A stretch of DNA of 11,288 bases from an uncultured Bacilli bacterium. Lineage in GTDB: Bacteria > Bacillota_I > Bacilli_A > RF39 > UBA660. Positions within the stretch are counted from its first letter, which is position 1. The number at the start of each line of letters is the position of its first letter. The notes beneath the pieces were generated by a model. That model was not told the origin of the DNA and searched no databases. It worked only from the letters and a program-made list of their open reading frames with translations. A program made the position numbers and the translations under genes. The stretch spans positions 1 to 11,288 of the forward strand of contig CAKPAL010000027.1 in the NCBI GenBank assembly GCA_934132925.1, in the 5' to 3' direction. Of the stretch, positions 1 through 6,239 are shown piece after piece.

Positions 1-585
1 CATAATACCCATTTTCTGAATATTTAAAGCAACATTATCAACATTATAATAAAGGTCATATAAAGTAATATTCTCTTCATCTTTAGTACTATCTATGTAT
101 AATTTATAAGTAAAGAAAGACAATGGTATTAAAATAATATAAGCAAGTAAATACTTTTTATTATCAATATTTCTATTTATTTTCTTTCTTAATATTATTA
201 TGATAATTAAAGGGATAAAAAAGAGAATAATATATGGTAAATTGGTTGCTATTACTTTGATAGTTTCTCCTGCAAAGCCCATTGCTTGATCAGTTAGTTT
301 AAAACAATCTAAAGAAAAATAAGTCTGTAAGAACATCTTAAAAACAGCTTCTAGAGCATACCAAAAACATATAATACTATAGATTATATAACTAACTATT
401 TTATTTACTTTTTCATGCCACACAGTCATTAGAATGGTCATTACTAAAGATATAAAAATACTATAAAGAATAATACTAAATATCTGCTCATGATTAAAAG
501 AACCAATAACTAATAGACCATAAGTTAATTCAAGATATAGTAATGTCATTAGATTGATAATATTTATCTTTAGTATTTTCTTCAT
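1..585 (-). CDS. LTA synthase/sulfatase-family membrane protein, N-terminal part (runs off left edge)
   Basis: An open frame of 195 codons begins with ATG at 585 and runs unbroken to the window edge, so the C-terminus is missing. A GAGGG ribosome site lies 5 bases before the ATG. Five hydrophobic helices are visible (about residues 9-29, 35-55, 62-86, 113-133 and 145-163). They are followed by a polar linker and the segment YDLYYNVDNVALNIQKMGIM (176-195). Five N-terminal helices followed by an 'N..L..QK.G' segment just before the extracellular sulfatase-like domain is the layout of LtaS-type polyglycerol-phosphate synthases. These enzymes transfer glycerol phosphate from phosphatidylglycerol outside the membrane. 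The catalytic domain is not in the window, so a related alkaline-phosphatase-superfamily lipid phosphotransferase is equally possible. The gene starts 28 bases after the tgt stop with no hairpin between, so it is probably co-transcribed with tgt. Confidence 0.65.
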   Translation of the reverse strand, partial: MKKILKINIINLMTLLYLELTYGLLVIGSFNHEQIFSIILYSIFISLVMTILMTVWHEKVNKIVSYIIYSIICFWYALEAVFKMFLQTYFSLDCFKLTDQAMGFAGETIKVIATNLPYIILFFIPLIIIIILRKKINRNIDNKKYLLAYIILIPLSFFTYKLYIDSTKDEENITLYDLYYNVDNVALNIQKMGIM

Positions 586-613
586 AGTAACCCTCTTTTC
601 CTATTTAAATATA

Positions 614-1726
614 TTATTTTTTCTTATAATTATTATAAAATTCTTCTTTTAATTCTAAGAATTTATCTTCTTTAATAGCTTCTCTTATATCTTCCATTAT
701 TTTGATTAGAAATCTTAAATTATGAATTGATAATAACCTTTGTCCTAAGGTTTCATCCGCTACTAAAAGGTGTCTTATATAGGCTTTAGTGTAATTTCTA
801 CAACATTTACAATCACAAGTACTATCTACTGGTGTAAAATCTTCTTTATATTTAGCATTTCTTAAATTAATCTTACCATCCCTAGTAAAGGCATGACCAT
901 GTCTAGCAAGACGAGTAGGAAGTACACAATCAAACATATCTACTCCTCTTTCAACACCTTCAAATAAATCAGTTGGCTCTCCTACTCCCATTAGATATCT
1001 TGGCTTGTCTTCTGGTAAATATTTAATACCATATTCAATCATCTTATACATCGTCGGTTTATCTTCTCCTACAGAGGTTCCTCCTATTGAATAACCATCA
1101 AAATCTAATTTAACGGTTTCTTTACAAGACCATTCTCTTAAATCTTCAAATTCTCCTCCTTGTACAATACCAAATAAACTTTGATTAGGATTATTAAAGA
1201 CAGCCTTTCCCCTCTTAGCCCATCTAATAGTTCTTTCAACACTATTCTTCATATATTCATGAGTTACAGGATATGGTGGGCATTCATCAAAACTCATAGC
1301 AATATCACTATCTAATTTATTTTGTATTTCAATACTCTTTTCAGGTGTCAAGAATAATCTCTCTCCGTTAATATGACTCTTAAATACTACTCCCTCTTCA
1401 CTGATATCTTTAGGCTTAGCCAAACTAAATACTTGAAAACCGCCACAGTCAGTAAGGATTGGTCCATCATAATTCATAAATTTATGAAGTCCTCCTGCTT
1501 TAGCAACAATATCTTCTCCTGGTCTAAGCCATAGATGATAGGTATTAGATAGAATAACTCCTGCTCCTATTTCTTTTATTTCTTCTGGATCTAATGTTTT
1601 AACAGTAGCCTGAGTCCCTACTGGCATAAACATCGGTGTCTCAAACTTACCATAGTTAGTTTCTAAAGTCCCATATCTCGCTTTAGTATCTTTATCTTTA
1701 TGTAATAATGTATATTTTATTTTCAT
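614..1726 (-). CDS. tgt: tRNA-guanine transglycosylase (queuosine pathway)
   Basis: This 370-residue protein matches bacterial Tgt over its full length (about 370-380 aa). Tgt swaps guanine 34 of GUN-anticodon tRNAs for preQ1 in the cytoplasm. The substrate-pocket aspartate is D93 in TDCGGFQ (92-98). MSFDECPP (144-151), GIVQGG (186-191) and GGTSVGE (215-221) supply base recognition. GVDMFDCVLPTR (261-272) contains D266, equivalent to nucleophile D280 of Zymomonas Tgt, and R272/R275 follow. The zinc site is C304-x-C306-xx-C309 with H335. In TDCGGFQ, cysteine replaces the usual serine next to the catalytic aspartate, and GGTSVGE differs from the common GGLAVGE/GGLSVGE. A GAGGCGG ribosome site precedes the ATG, and a strong promoter lies just upstream. 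No other queuosine gene is in the window. The LtaS-like gene follows in the same direction. Confidence 0.96.
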   Translation of the reverse strand: MKIKYTLLHKDKDTKARYGTLETNYGKFETPMFMPVGTQATVKTLDPEEIKEIGAGVILSNTYHLWLRPGEDIVAKAGGLHKFMNYDGPILTDCGGFQVFSLAKPKDISEEGVVFKSHINGERLFLTPEKSIEIQNKLDSDIAMSFDECPPYPVTHEYMKNSVERTIRWAKRGKAVFNNPNQSLFGIVQGGEFEDLREWSCKETVKLDFDGYSIGGTSVGEDKPTMYKMIEYGIKYLPEDKPRYLMGVGEPTDLFEGVERGVDMFDCVLPTRLARHGHAFTRDGKINLRNAKYKEDFTPVDSTCDCKCCRNYTKAYIRHLLVADETLGQRLLSIHNLRFLIKIMEDIREAIKEDKFLELKEEFYNNYKKK

Positions 1727-1750
1727 ATATACCGCCTCATTTCTCTAATA

Positions 1751-1779
1751 ATTATATCAAATATGAATATTAATGTAAA
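1751..1779 (-). promoter_or_regulatory. Sigma-A-type promoter of tgt
   Basis: On the minus strand, TTTACA (1779-1774) is followed after exactly 17 bases by a perfect TATAAT (1756-1751). This is 25 bases upstream of the tgt start and leaves room for the GAGGCGG ribosome site. The -35 box begins 2 bases after the T-run of the preceding collagen-gene terminator. It is the best vegetative promoter match in the window. Confidence 0.8.
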
Positions 1780-1780
1780 G

Positions 1781-1803
1781 AAAAAAAGTACTAGAAAGTA
1801 CTT
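1781..1803 (-). terminator. Intrinsic terminator of the collagen-like gene
   Basis: One base after the TAA stop of the collagen-like gene, the minus strand reads AAGTACT-TTCT-AGTACTT, a 7-bp perfect stem with a 4-base loop. A run of seven T residues overlaps the end of the stem. Its position and T-tract fit a Rho-independent terminator that separates this gene from tgt. Confidence 0.75.
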
Positions 1804-1804
1804 G

Positions 1805-2392
1805 TTATTCATGGATTTTCTTTATAAGTAATGTTACATCTTTAATAGCAACATTCGAGGTATTTTGATCTCCTGATACACTAGTTATTACTTCAAGTAT
1901 TGTGTCTTCATCAAATCTAAATAAAATAGTTTTAGAGAAATACATTTCATTTATATTTCCAGTCAAAAGTTCGAATGTTAAATCTTTAATAGCAGAACCT
2001 GTACTATCCGCTAGATAGAAAGTTCCACTATGAGTAGTATCTACTCCAGTTATATGTCCCGATAAATTAATTTCGTATATACCTGGTGCTGATTCTACTT
2101 CTGTATCATTTGGTACAATAAAATATTCACTAGGATTTGGTATTAACCAAGTATCATTAATTTCTAATGCCTTATTTTCTTTAGTATCATTATAGCTAGC
2201 AAAAAAAATACTATCGGTACTGCTAACAGGAACTGGCCCTGTTGGTCCTATCTCTCCTCTTTCACCTTGAGGCCCTGTCGGACCTATATCCCCTTGTCTT
2301 CCTTGTGGACCTCTTGGACCTGTCATACCAATTATAACAGGATTACACTTACATTTATTATCTTTATCCATATAATTATAAGGATTTATCAT
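1805..2392 (-). CDS. Small collagen-like (BclA-type) surface or spore-coat protein
   Basis: This 195-residue protein has three parts. Residues 1-21 form a short head containing a Cys pair (C14, C16). Residues 22-54 contain eleven uninterrupted Gly-X-Y triplets rich in GPT, GPQ and GER. Residues 55-195 form a Thr/Ser-rich, beta-strand-like domain. This is the layout of bacterial collagen-like proteins such as the exosporium glycoprotein BclA, where the collagen stretch trimerises and the C-terminal domain folds as a jelly roll. There is no signal peptide or membrane segment. The start was chosen at 2392 because AGGAGG lies 6 bases before it. An in-frame ATG 60 bases upstream adds only a low-complexity Tyr/Lys-rich leader and has no visible ribosome site. 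The gene is a single unit with its own terminator. Whether the host forms spores cannot be told from this window, so the protein could instead be an ordinary surface filament. Confidence 0.8.
   Translation of the reverse strand: MINPYNYMDKDNKCKCNPVIIGMTGPRGPQGRQGDIGPTGPQGERGEIGPTGPVPVSSTDSIFFASYNDTKENKALEINDTWLIPNPSEYFIVPNDTEVESAPGIYEINLSGHITGVDTTHSGTFYLADSTGSAIKDLTFELLTGNINEMYFSKTILFRFDEDTILEVITSVSGDQNTSNVAIKDVTLLIKKIHE
2231..2329 (-). repeat. Gly-X-Y collagen triplet tract
   Basis: Eleven consecutive Gly-X-Y triplets are encoded here. The block IGPTGP occurs twice at a 12-residue spacing (residues 36-41 and 48-53). The two copies differ mainly at third codon positions at the DNA level. This looks like an internal duplication that has since drifted, and such tracts can change length by slippage or recombination. 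Confidence 0.8.
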
Positions 2393-2411
2393 ATCATTCC
2401 TCCTCTTATAA

Positions 2412-2439
2412 TAATTTATGTAATAATATAATTTTGAGT
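2412..2439 (-). promoter_or_regulatory. Possible sigma-K-like promoter of the collagen-like gene
   Basis: On the minus strand, AC (2439-2438) is followed after 17 bases by CATAAATTA (2420-2412). This fits the sigma-K pattern AC-N16/17-CATANNNTA used for late spore-coat genes in Bacillus. The predicted transcript would begin near 2405, leaving only about 13 bases before the ATG and placing AGGAGG at the very 5' end, which is tight. No convincing sigma-A promoter was found in the same stretch. The sequence is AT-rich, so chance is not excluded. Confidence 0.3.
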
Positions 2440-2442
2440 ATA

Positions 2443-2465
2443 AGAAAAGCACTAGTATTACTAGT
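2443..2465 (-). terminator. Weak hairpin after the winged-helix remnant
   Basis: The minus strand carries ACTAGT-AAT-ACTAGT (2465-2451) followed by GCTTTTCTT, starting 10 bases after the stop of the winged-helix remnant. The 6-bp stem is short and the T-run is interrupted. It is in the right place to be the leftover terminator of the decayed gene and would isolate the collagen-like gene from upstream transcription. Confidence 0.4.
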
Positions 2466-2475
2466 AACTTTAATC

Positions 2476-2778
2476 TTATGTATTATTTTTATCATATTGT
2501 TTTACCATTCGATATTTCTGATTTCTAGCATTGATACTATTCTTATTAGTGTATTTTAATTTTCCCTCACTAATTAATAGCTTAATAATATTATATCTTT
2601 TTGATGTTAATTTTAAATGTTCTCTTATCTCTTTAGCAGATTTTGCCTCGATACAATATGCTAATGTTTCTTCGAGGATATCTATTTCCTTAATTTGTGT
2701 ATCACATTTCTTGATTTTATATTTAACTTTAAAATATTTATGACTTTCTATTATAAAATTTATACAAGATAAAAATAA
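2476..2778 (-). pseudogene. Remnant: C-terminal winged helix of a Fic/AlbA_2-type protein, no start codon
   Basis: The minus frame is open for 100 codons between a TAG at 2781-2779 and a TAA at 2478-2476. It has no ATG, GTG or TTG until six codons... close to its end. It is clearly protein-like: a ladder of helices with DILEETLAYCIEAKSAKEIR, then HLKLTSKRYN, then NARNQKYRMVK. The order 'hydrophobic helix - KS.KEI - recognition helix - L..EGKL - ..RNQKYR' is what I recognise from the C-terminal winged helix of Fic-family and AlbA_2/ATP-binding regulator-like proteins, which usually end in a pattern like 'IPDKPNSRNQKY'. Those families are several hundred residues long, so the N-terminal bulk is missing. 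The remnant sits between the rimM terminator upstream and a weak hairpin downstream. The most likely reading is a truncated accessory gene. A small protein starting at a non-standard codon is a weaker alternative. Confidence 0.6.
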
Positions 2779-2798
2779 CTAGTATATTTCTAGTTATT
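2771..2798 (-). terminator. Intrinsic terminator of trmH-rimM
   Basis: The minus strand has a 9-bp perfect stem AATAACTAG / CTAGTTATT (2798-2790 and 2782-2774) around a 7-base loop, with TTATTTTTATC across its 3' end. The left arm contains the rimM TAA stop codon. The stem is AT-rich and the T-tract is moderate, so termination may be partial. Confidence 0.6.
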
Positions 2799-3285
2799 CA
2801 AATAATCCTTTAATATCTTTTATATATATTTTCTTATCATTAATATCAATCTTATCTATTAAATTATCATTATATGGTATTAAATATTCTTTATCATTAC
2901 CTTTAATATTAAATAATACTGTTTTATCATATCTTTCTATATCAGTAATAATACCTTTATCATTATCTTCATATATAACATTTAATCCAATTAAATCTTC
3001 ATCTAAATATTTATTATTATCTAATACTATATCATTATTATCTACATAAACATATTTACCTTTATATTTTAATACTTCATTAATATTACTATATCCTTTT
3101 AATGTAATCATATCAAAATTCTTATGTTTACGATAAGTATTTATTACTTCAATATCTTTTTTATCAATATATATTTTCATATTATTAATAAATACTTTAT
3201 CTTTATAAGGAAATTTAGATAGTAATCTTAATTCTCCTTTAATACCATGAGTATTTACTATTTTACCTATTTTAATTAATGTCAT
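2794..3285 (-). CDS. rimM: Ribosome maturation factor RimM
   Basis: This 163-residue protein carries the RimM N-terminal signature IGKIVNTHGIKGELR (residues 6-20). A PRC-barrel-type second half follows, with YLDEDLIGLNV and the closing pattern YLIPYNDNLI...IKGLFE. RimM binds ribosomal protein uS19 and helps mature the 16S 3' (head) domain of the 30S subunit. The start was set at 3285 because homologues begin directly before this signature and GGATGAT sits upstream. In-frame ATGs at 3294 and 3303 would add 3 or 6 residues. The first 14 bases overlap the end of the trmH-type gene, implying translational coupling. The usual partner trmD is not adjacent here, unlike the rpsP-rimM-trmD-rplS order common in Bacillota. 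The gene is strikingly AT-rich (a hand-counted 60-base stretch at 2821-2880 has 8 G/C). At 163 aa it is slightly shorter than typical RimM (about 170-180 aa). Confidence 0.93.
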   Translation of the reverse strand: MTLIKIGKIVNTHGIKGELRLLSKFPYKDKVFINNMKIYIDKKDIEVINTYRKHKNFDMITLKGYSNINEVLKYKGKYVYVDNNDIVLDNNKYLDEDLIGLNVIYEDNDKGIITDIERYDKTVLFNIKGNDKEYLIPYNDNLIDKIDINDKKIYIKDIKGLFE

Positions 3286-4012
3286 ATTTATCATCCATTT
3301 CATATAGAAGGATAGAAGCCGCTACTGCAGCATTTAAACTTTCTACTTCATTATTCATTTTTATATATAAATATTTATCACATAAATCACTAATAGTACT
3401 AGACATACCTCTTCCTTCATTTCCTATTACTAAAGCATATTTATTATTAATATTTATATCTTTAATATTAGTACCACCATCTACCTTAGTTCCATATATT
3501 ATATAATTATCTTCTTTTATATTCTCAATAAAAGAGGATAATTCTCTTACTATTATATTAGTATGAAATATCATACCTTCAGTAGCTCTTAATACTTTAG
3601 GATTATACATATCTACAGTATCAGGACTTACTATAATAGTATCTATATTAAATGCTTTAGATGATCTGATCATAGTACCTAAATTACCTGGATCTTGAAT
3701 ATTATCTAATATTAATAATCTATTACCAAGACTATTTTCTTTCTTTTTATTACATATACCTATAATACTAGGTATACTATCAGTACTAGATATCTTTTTC
3801 ATTACCTCTTTAGTTACATAATAAGTATCTATATCTAAAGAAATATCTGTACTTTCAAGTACATATATTTCTTTTAATAGATTCTTTTTATATGCTTCAT
3901 TTATTAGATTCTTACCCTCAATAATAAAAGTATTAGTACTATCTCGATATTTCTTTTCTTTTAATTTACATATATCTTTAATTCTATTATTATTTACTGA
4001 TGTAATTAACAT
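3272..4012 (-). CDS. SPOUT 2'-O-ribose rRNA methyltransferase, TrmH/YsgA (RlmP)-like
   Basis: This 246-residue protein has an N-terminal substrate-binding domain (about 1-90, with FIIEGKNLINEA) and a knotted SPOUT domain. Its three class-defining motifs are present: motif 1 LDNIQDPGNLGTMIRSS (102-118, with R116), motif 2 VIGNEGRGMS (195-204) and motif 3 IKMNNEVESLNAAVAAS (217-233). These bind S-adenosylmethionine in the trefoil knot and methylate a ribose 2'-OH. Length and N-terminus resemble Bacillus YsgA, described as RlmP acting on G2553 of the 23S A-loop. The exact target here is inference, and RlmB-like specificity is possible. AGGAGG lies 8 bases before the ATG. A promoter is visible in the end of the upstream surface-protein gene. 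Pairing with rimM makes a small ribosome-maturation unit. Confidence 0.9.
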   Translation of the reverse strand: MLITSVNNNRIKDICKLKEKKYRDSTNTFIIEGKNLINEAYKKNLLKEIYVLESTDISLDIDTYYVTKEVMKKISSTDSIPSIIGICNKKKENSLGNRLLILDNIQDPGNLGTMIRSSKAFNIDTIIVSPDTVDMYNPKVLRATEGMIFHTNIIVRELSSFIENIKEDNYIIYGTKVDGGTNIKDININNKYALVIGNEGRGMSSTISDLCDKYLYIKMNNEVESLNAAVAASILLYEMDDKYDIN

Positions 4013-4048
4013 AACTAAAACCTCCTACATATTGTTGTTTATATACTT

Positions 4049-4077
4049 ATCATATCAGCAATCTATTGCACAGACAA
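4049..4077 (-). promoter_or_regulatory. Promoter of trmH-rimM inside the end of the surface-protein gene
   Basis: The minus strand reads TTGTCT (4077-4072), 17 bases, then TATGAT (4054-4049). The -35 box lies in the last codons of the surface-protein gene, and the -10 lies 37 bases before the trmH start. No terminator hairpin separates the two genes, so read-through from the surface gene may add to expression. Confidence 0.55.
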
Positions 4078-5520
4078 CTGATAAGGATTACTATTTGTCC
4101 CTGTACCCTTTAAAAAGCCCTGTTCAGAGTTAAGAGAAAGGACTGGGGATGTCCAAAACTGATAACTAACATAGTAATCGTTTTCAACTATACCATCAAA
4201 ATTAACGATCCACACCTTTATTTCAGAATCAGGATTAGGAGTAATAAACCAGTAATAATCACTCATTATAGGCTTCATCCAATTAGTATTTGTACAATTA
4301 CTATTATAGCCATAATTATTCAATTTCACTTGACATAAGCTCAAATCTGATGCATATCCATAATCTGATGGATAAGGTATAGCTACTTTTCCAGTCCATG
4401 TAGTTGTATGACCAGAATACACTGTCCCACTTGCTCTTTCTTTATCATACATTTCACCTACATATATACTACTACTATTATGTCCTCTTGTATAATAAGT
4501 TGTTTCTGCTACCATACTCCTTGTAGTATCATTTTTTAATCCTGTACTCGTAAAATCACATGCTTTTGTAGAATTACCTCCATTATCATAGCATGTCCCA
4601 CTTTGGGCATTCCAGTATAAACTTCCACCAGCGTTTTCACTTTCATATCCATTATTTAATAATTTCATTAATTTTGATTCTGACCATTCATTTGTTCCTT
4701 TACCAGAATTAACATCACTTGCATTACTATTCCAAGCAAGAGCATCTAAGCCTTCATTTCTCATTATCTTTACCTTACCATCAAATATTCCAACTATTCT
4801 CCATGTTTCACATGTACTAGATGTTTGTTTTCTATAATCAGAACAGTTAAAATATATATAGTTATTTGGGCTTGCCCCATAGTATCTTATATTTCCTGCA
4901 TCTATTCCAGTAGACATGCTACCAAATCTATCATTCATAAGTCCTACTGATGAGGCTAAATTATAGGTTACACTATCTAATGTAGTTGTTGTTTTTGAAG
5001 CACTTGTATATAGATTAGTTATGTATGTAACAAGATTTATTGGATCTGGATATTGTACTGTCACCAAAGTATAACCATCGGGTATTATTAAGTCTCCTCC
5101 GTTTACATAACCTAATACAGATATTAATTCTACTGAGGAATCTGATGTAGAGGTATTTTCTAGATATAGTTTTATGAATTTACTTTCTGACTCAGTTATA
5201 GTACCAGTACTAGAACTTTCACTATCAGCATATACTTTTACTGTTATGTTAGTACCTTTATAACCTACTCCATACTTAACTGTTCCTTTATTATTATTTC
5301 TTATTTTAAAGTATACTGTTTTATGCCCATTAGCGGGTACTGATACAGTACTATTGTTATTTAAAGTTACAGTATAGTTATCACTACCTCCACTTATATT
5401 GCTGCTTATAGCAAATGTTTGGTATAGTACTGTTATTCCTAATACTATTAAGGTAATTACTAGTATTGTTATTTTTGTTTTCTTTGATACTTTTGATAAG
5501 AAATTAGATATTTTATTCAT
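4063..5520 (-). CDS. Membrane-anchored extracellular surface protein, modular, function unknown
   Basis: This 485-residue protein starts with a basic stretch and one hydrophobic helix (about 17-36), a signal anchor or uncleaved signal peptide. A Ser/Thr/Asn-rich beta domain follows (about 40-155, including SVPANGHKTVYFKI and a GYVNGGDLIIPDGYTLV end), then a larger second domain (about 185-485). The second domain has six cysteines spaced as three close pairs (226/237, 310/321, 396/409), suggesting disulfides. It includes TCETWRIVGIFDGKVKIMRNE (236-256), WSESKLMKLLNN (279-290), YYWFITPNP (422-430) and a closing GTGTNSNPYQL. The 'WRIVG..DGK' start and 'W.ES.L...LNN' pattern recall DUF6273/FISUMP-like extracellular modules, a loose resemblance only. 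There is no LPXTG motif or repeat anchor, so tethering would be through the N-terminal helix. AGGAGG lies 9 bases before the ATG. G/C content is much higher than in the adjacent trmH-rimM (26 of 60 at 4381-4440). Confidence 0.75.
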   Translation of the reverse strand: MNKISNFLSKVSKKTKITILVITLIVLGITVLYQTFAISSNISGGSDNYTVTLNNNSTVSVPANGHKTVYFKIRNNNKGTVKYGVGYKGTNITVKVYADSESSSTGTITESESKFIKLYLENTSTSDSSVELISVLGYVNGGDLIIPDGYTLVTVQYPDPINLVTYITNLYTSASKTTTTLDSVTYNLASSVGLMNDRFGSMSTGIDAGNIRYYGASPNNYIYFNCSDYRKQTSSTCETWRIVGIFDGKVKIMRNEGLDALAWNSNASDVNSGKGTNEWSESKLMKLLNNGYESENAGGSLYWNAQSGTCYDNGGNSTKACDFTSTGLKNDTTRSMVAETTYYTRGHNSSSIYVGEMYDKERASGTVYSGHTTTWTGKVAIPYPSDYGYASDLSLCQVKLNNYGYNSNCTNTNWMKPIMSDYYWFITPNPDSEIKVWIVNFDGIVENDYYVSYQFWTSPVLSLNSEQGFLKGTGTNSNPYQLSVQ

Positions 5521-5548
5521 ACAAGATAGCCTCCTATGTTACATATTA

Positions 5549-5577
5549 ATTTTATCATAAGTATATTATTTTTACAA
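5549..5577 (-). promoter_or_regulatory. Promoter of the surface-protein gene
   Basis: The minus strand has TTGTAA (5577-5572), a 17-base spacer and TAAAAT (5554-5549), 28 bases before the ATG. It follows directly after the terminator of the metallopeptidase gene, so the surface gene looks like an independent unit. Confidence 0.5.
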
Positions 5578-5588
5578 GTTATTTTCGA

Positions 5589-5622
5589 TAAAAATACTTA
5601 AGAATTAGTTCTTAAGTATTTT
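5589..5622 (-). terminator. Strong intrinsic terminator after the metallopeptidase gene
   Basis: A 14-bp perfect inverted repeat (5591-5604 and 5609-5622) surrounds the loop CTAA. On the minus strand it ends in TTTTTATC. The TAA stop of the metallopeptidase gene lies inside the stem. The symmetrical A and T flanks mean it could also terminate plus-strand transcripts, though no plus-strand gene is present. Confidence 0.8.
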
Positions 5623-6239
5623 CTTATTTCTTTATAGTTAGGATAATATTTACTTACTAAAAGCCAAAAGTCTTTTGAATGATTAGGATGAATAAAATGA
5701 GATAATTCATGTACTATAACATAATTTAGACATTCTATATTATATTTTGATAGTTCTAGATTTAAAGTAACATTATGATTTTTTATATTACATACACCCC
5801 ATCTACTAGTCATTTTTCTTATCTTTAAATTAGGTACAGGAATATTTTCTTCAAATAGATGATAATAATAATCTAATCTTTCATTATATATATTAGTTAT
5901 ATATTTAGTTAGATATTTATTTAATGTTTTTAAGTCTTTAGTATATATTTTATTATTTTCTATCTCAGTATCTTTAAATCCATATATTATATCATAACTA
6001 TTTCCAAATAATTTAAAAGTAGTATCTTCTTTTTTTAAATCTTCTTTAGTTAATTGTTTATTAATAAATGTAGTATTATTTTTTATTAACTTATTGATAG
6101 TAGTTAAAGAAGTAAGATAATTAGTTGTTACTATTATCTTACTATCTTTTACTCTTAAATAAGTATTTTTATTATTTTTTCTTATTATTTCAATAGGATA
6201 TTCTTTATCATTTAGAAGATAGGTATTAGCGGAAGCCAC
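5598..6239 (-). CDS. YgjP/DUF45-type zinc metallopeptidase-like protein
   Basis: Counting from the start chosen here (213 residues), the protein has MTSRWGVCN (143-151) and then HELSHFIHPNHSKDFW (177-192). This is the HExxH zinc motif (H177, E178, H181) with a downstream histidine (H187) in the 'H...H...FW' arrangement. The combination 'SRWG.C' plus 'HELxH...H...FW' defines the YgjP/DUF45 (WLM-like) family. Its members keep the metallopeptidase fold, but their physiological substrates are poorly settled. No signal peptide or membrane helix is seen, so it is probably cytoplasmic. There is no in-frame ATG near the N-terminus. GTG at 6239 has a perfect GGAGG 8 bases upstream, whereas earlier GTGs (6245, 6299) would add residues read out of frame from a glycine tract. 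The start lies 14 bases inside the DUF2207 gene, implying coupled translation. A role acting on the same process as LemA/DUF2207 is inference. Confidence 0.85.
   Translation of the reverse strand: MASANTYLLNDKEYPIEIIRKNNKNTYLRVKDSKIIVTTNYLTSLTTINKLIKNNTTFINKQLTKEDLKKEDTTFKLFGNSYDIIYGFKDTEIENNKIYTKDLKTLNKYLTKYITNIYNERLDYYYHLFEENIPVPNLKIRKMTSRWGVCNIKNHNVTLNLELSKYNIECLNYVIVHELSHFIHPNHSKDFWLLVSKYYPNYKEIRKYLRTNS

Noticed and set aside
2393..2452. Upstream ATG start of the collagen-like gene at 2452
   Set aside because: It adds a 20-residue Tyr/Lys-rich leader without a ribosome site and would cover the AGGAGG that serves the ATG at 2392.
2531..2743. Plus-strand open frame of 70 codons, Leu/Ile-rich, membrane-like
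   Set aside because: It lies antisense to the winged-helix remnant, which has much better protein character. It has no ribosome site, and its hydrophobicity follows from the complement of Lys/Asn/Glu codons.
3279..3506. Plus-strand open frame of 75 codons
   Set aside because: It is antisense to the conserved SPOUT motif 3 region of the methyltransferase gene, with no ribosome site or recognisable sequence.
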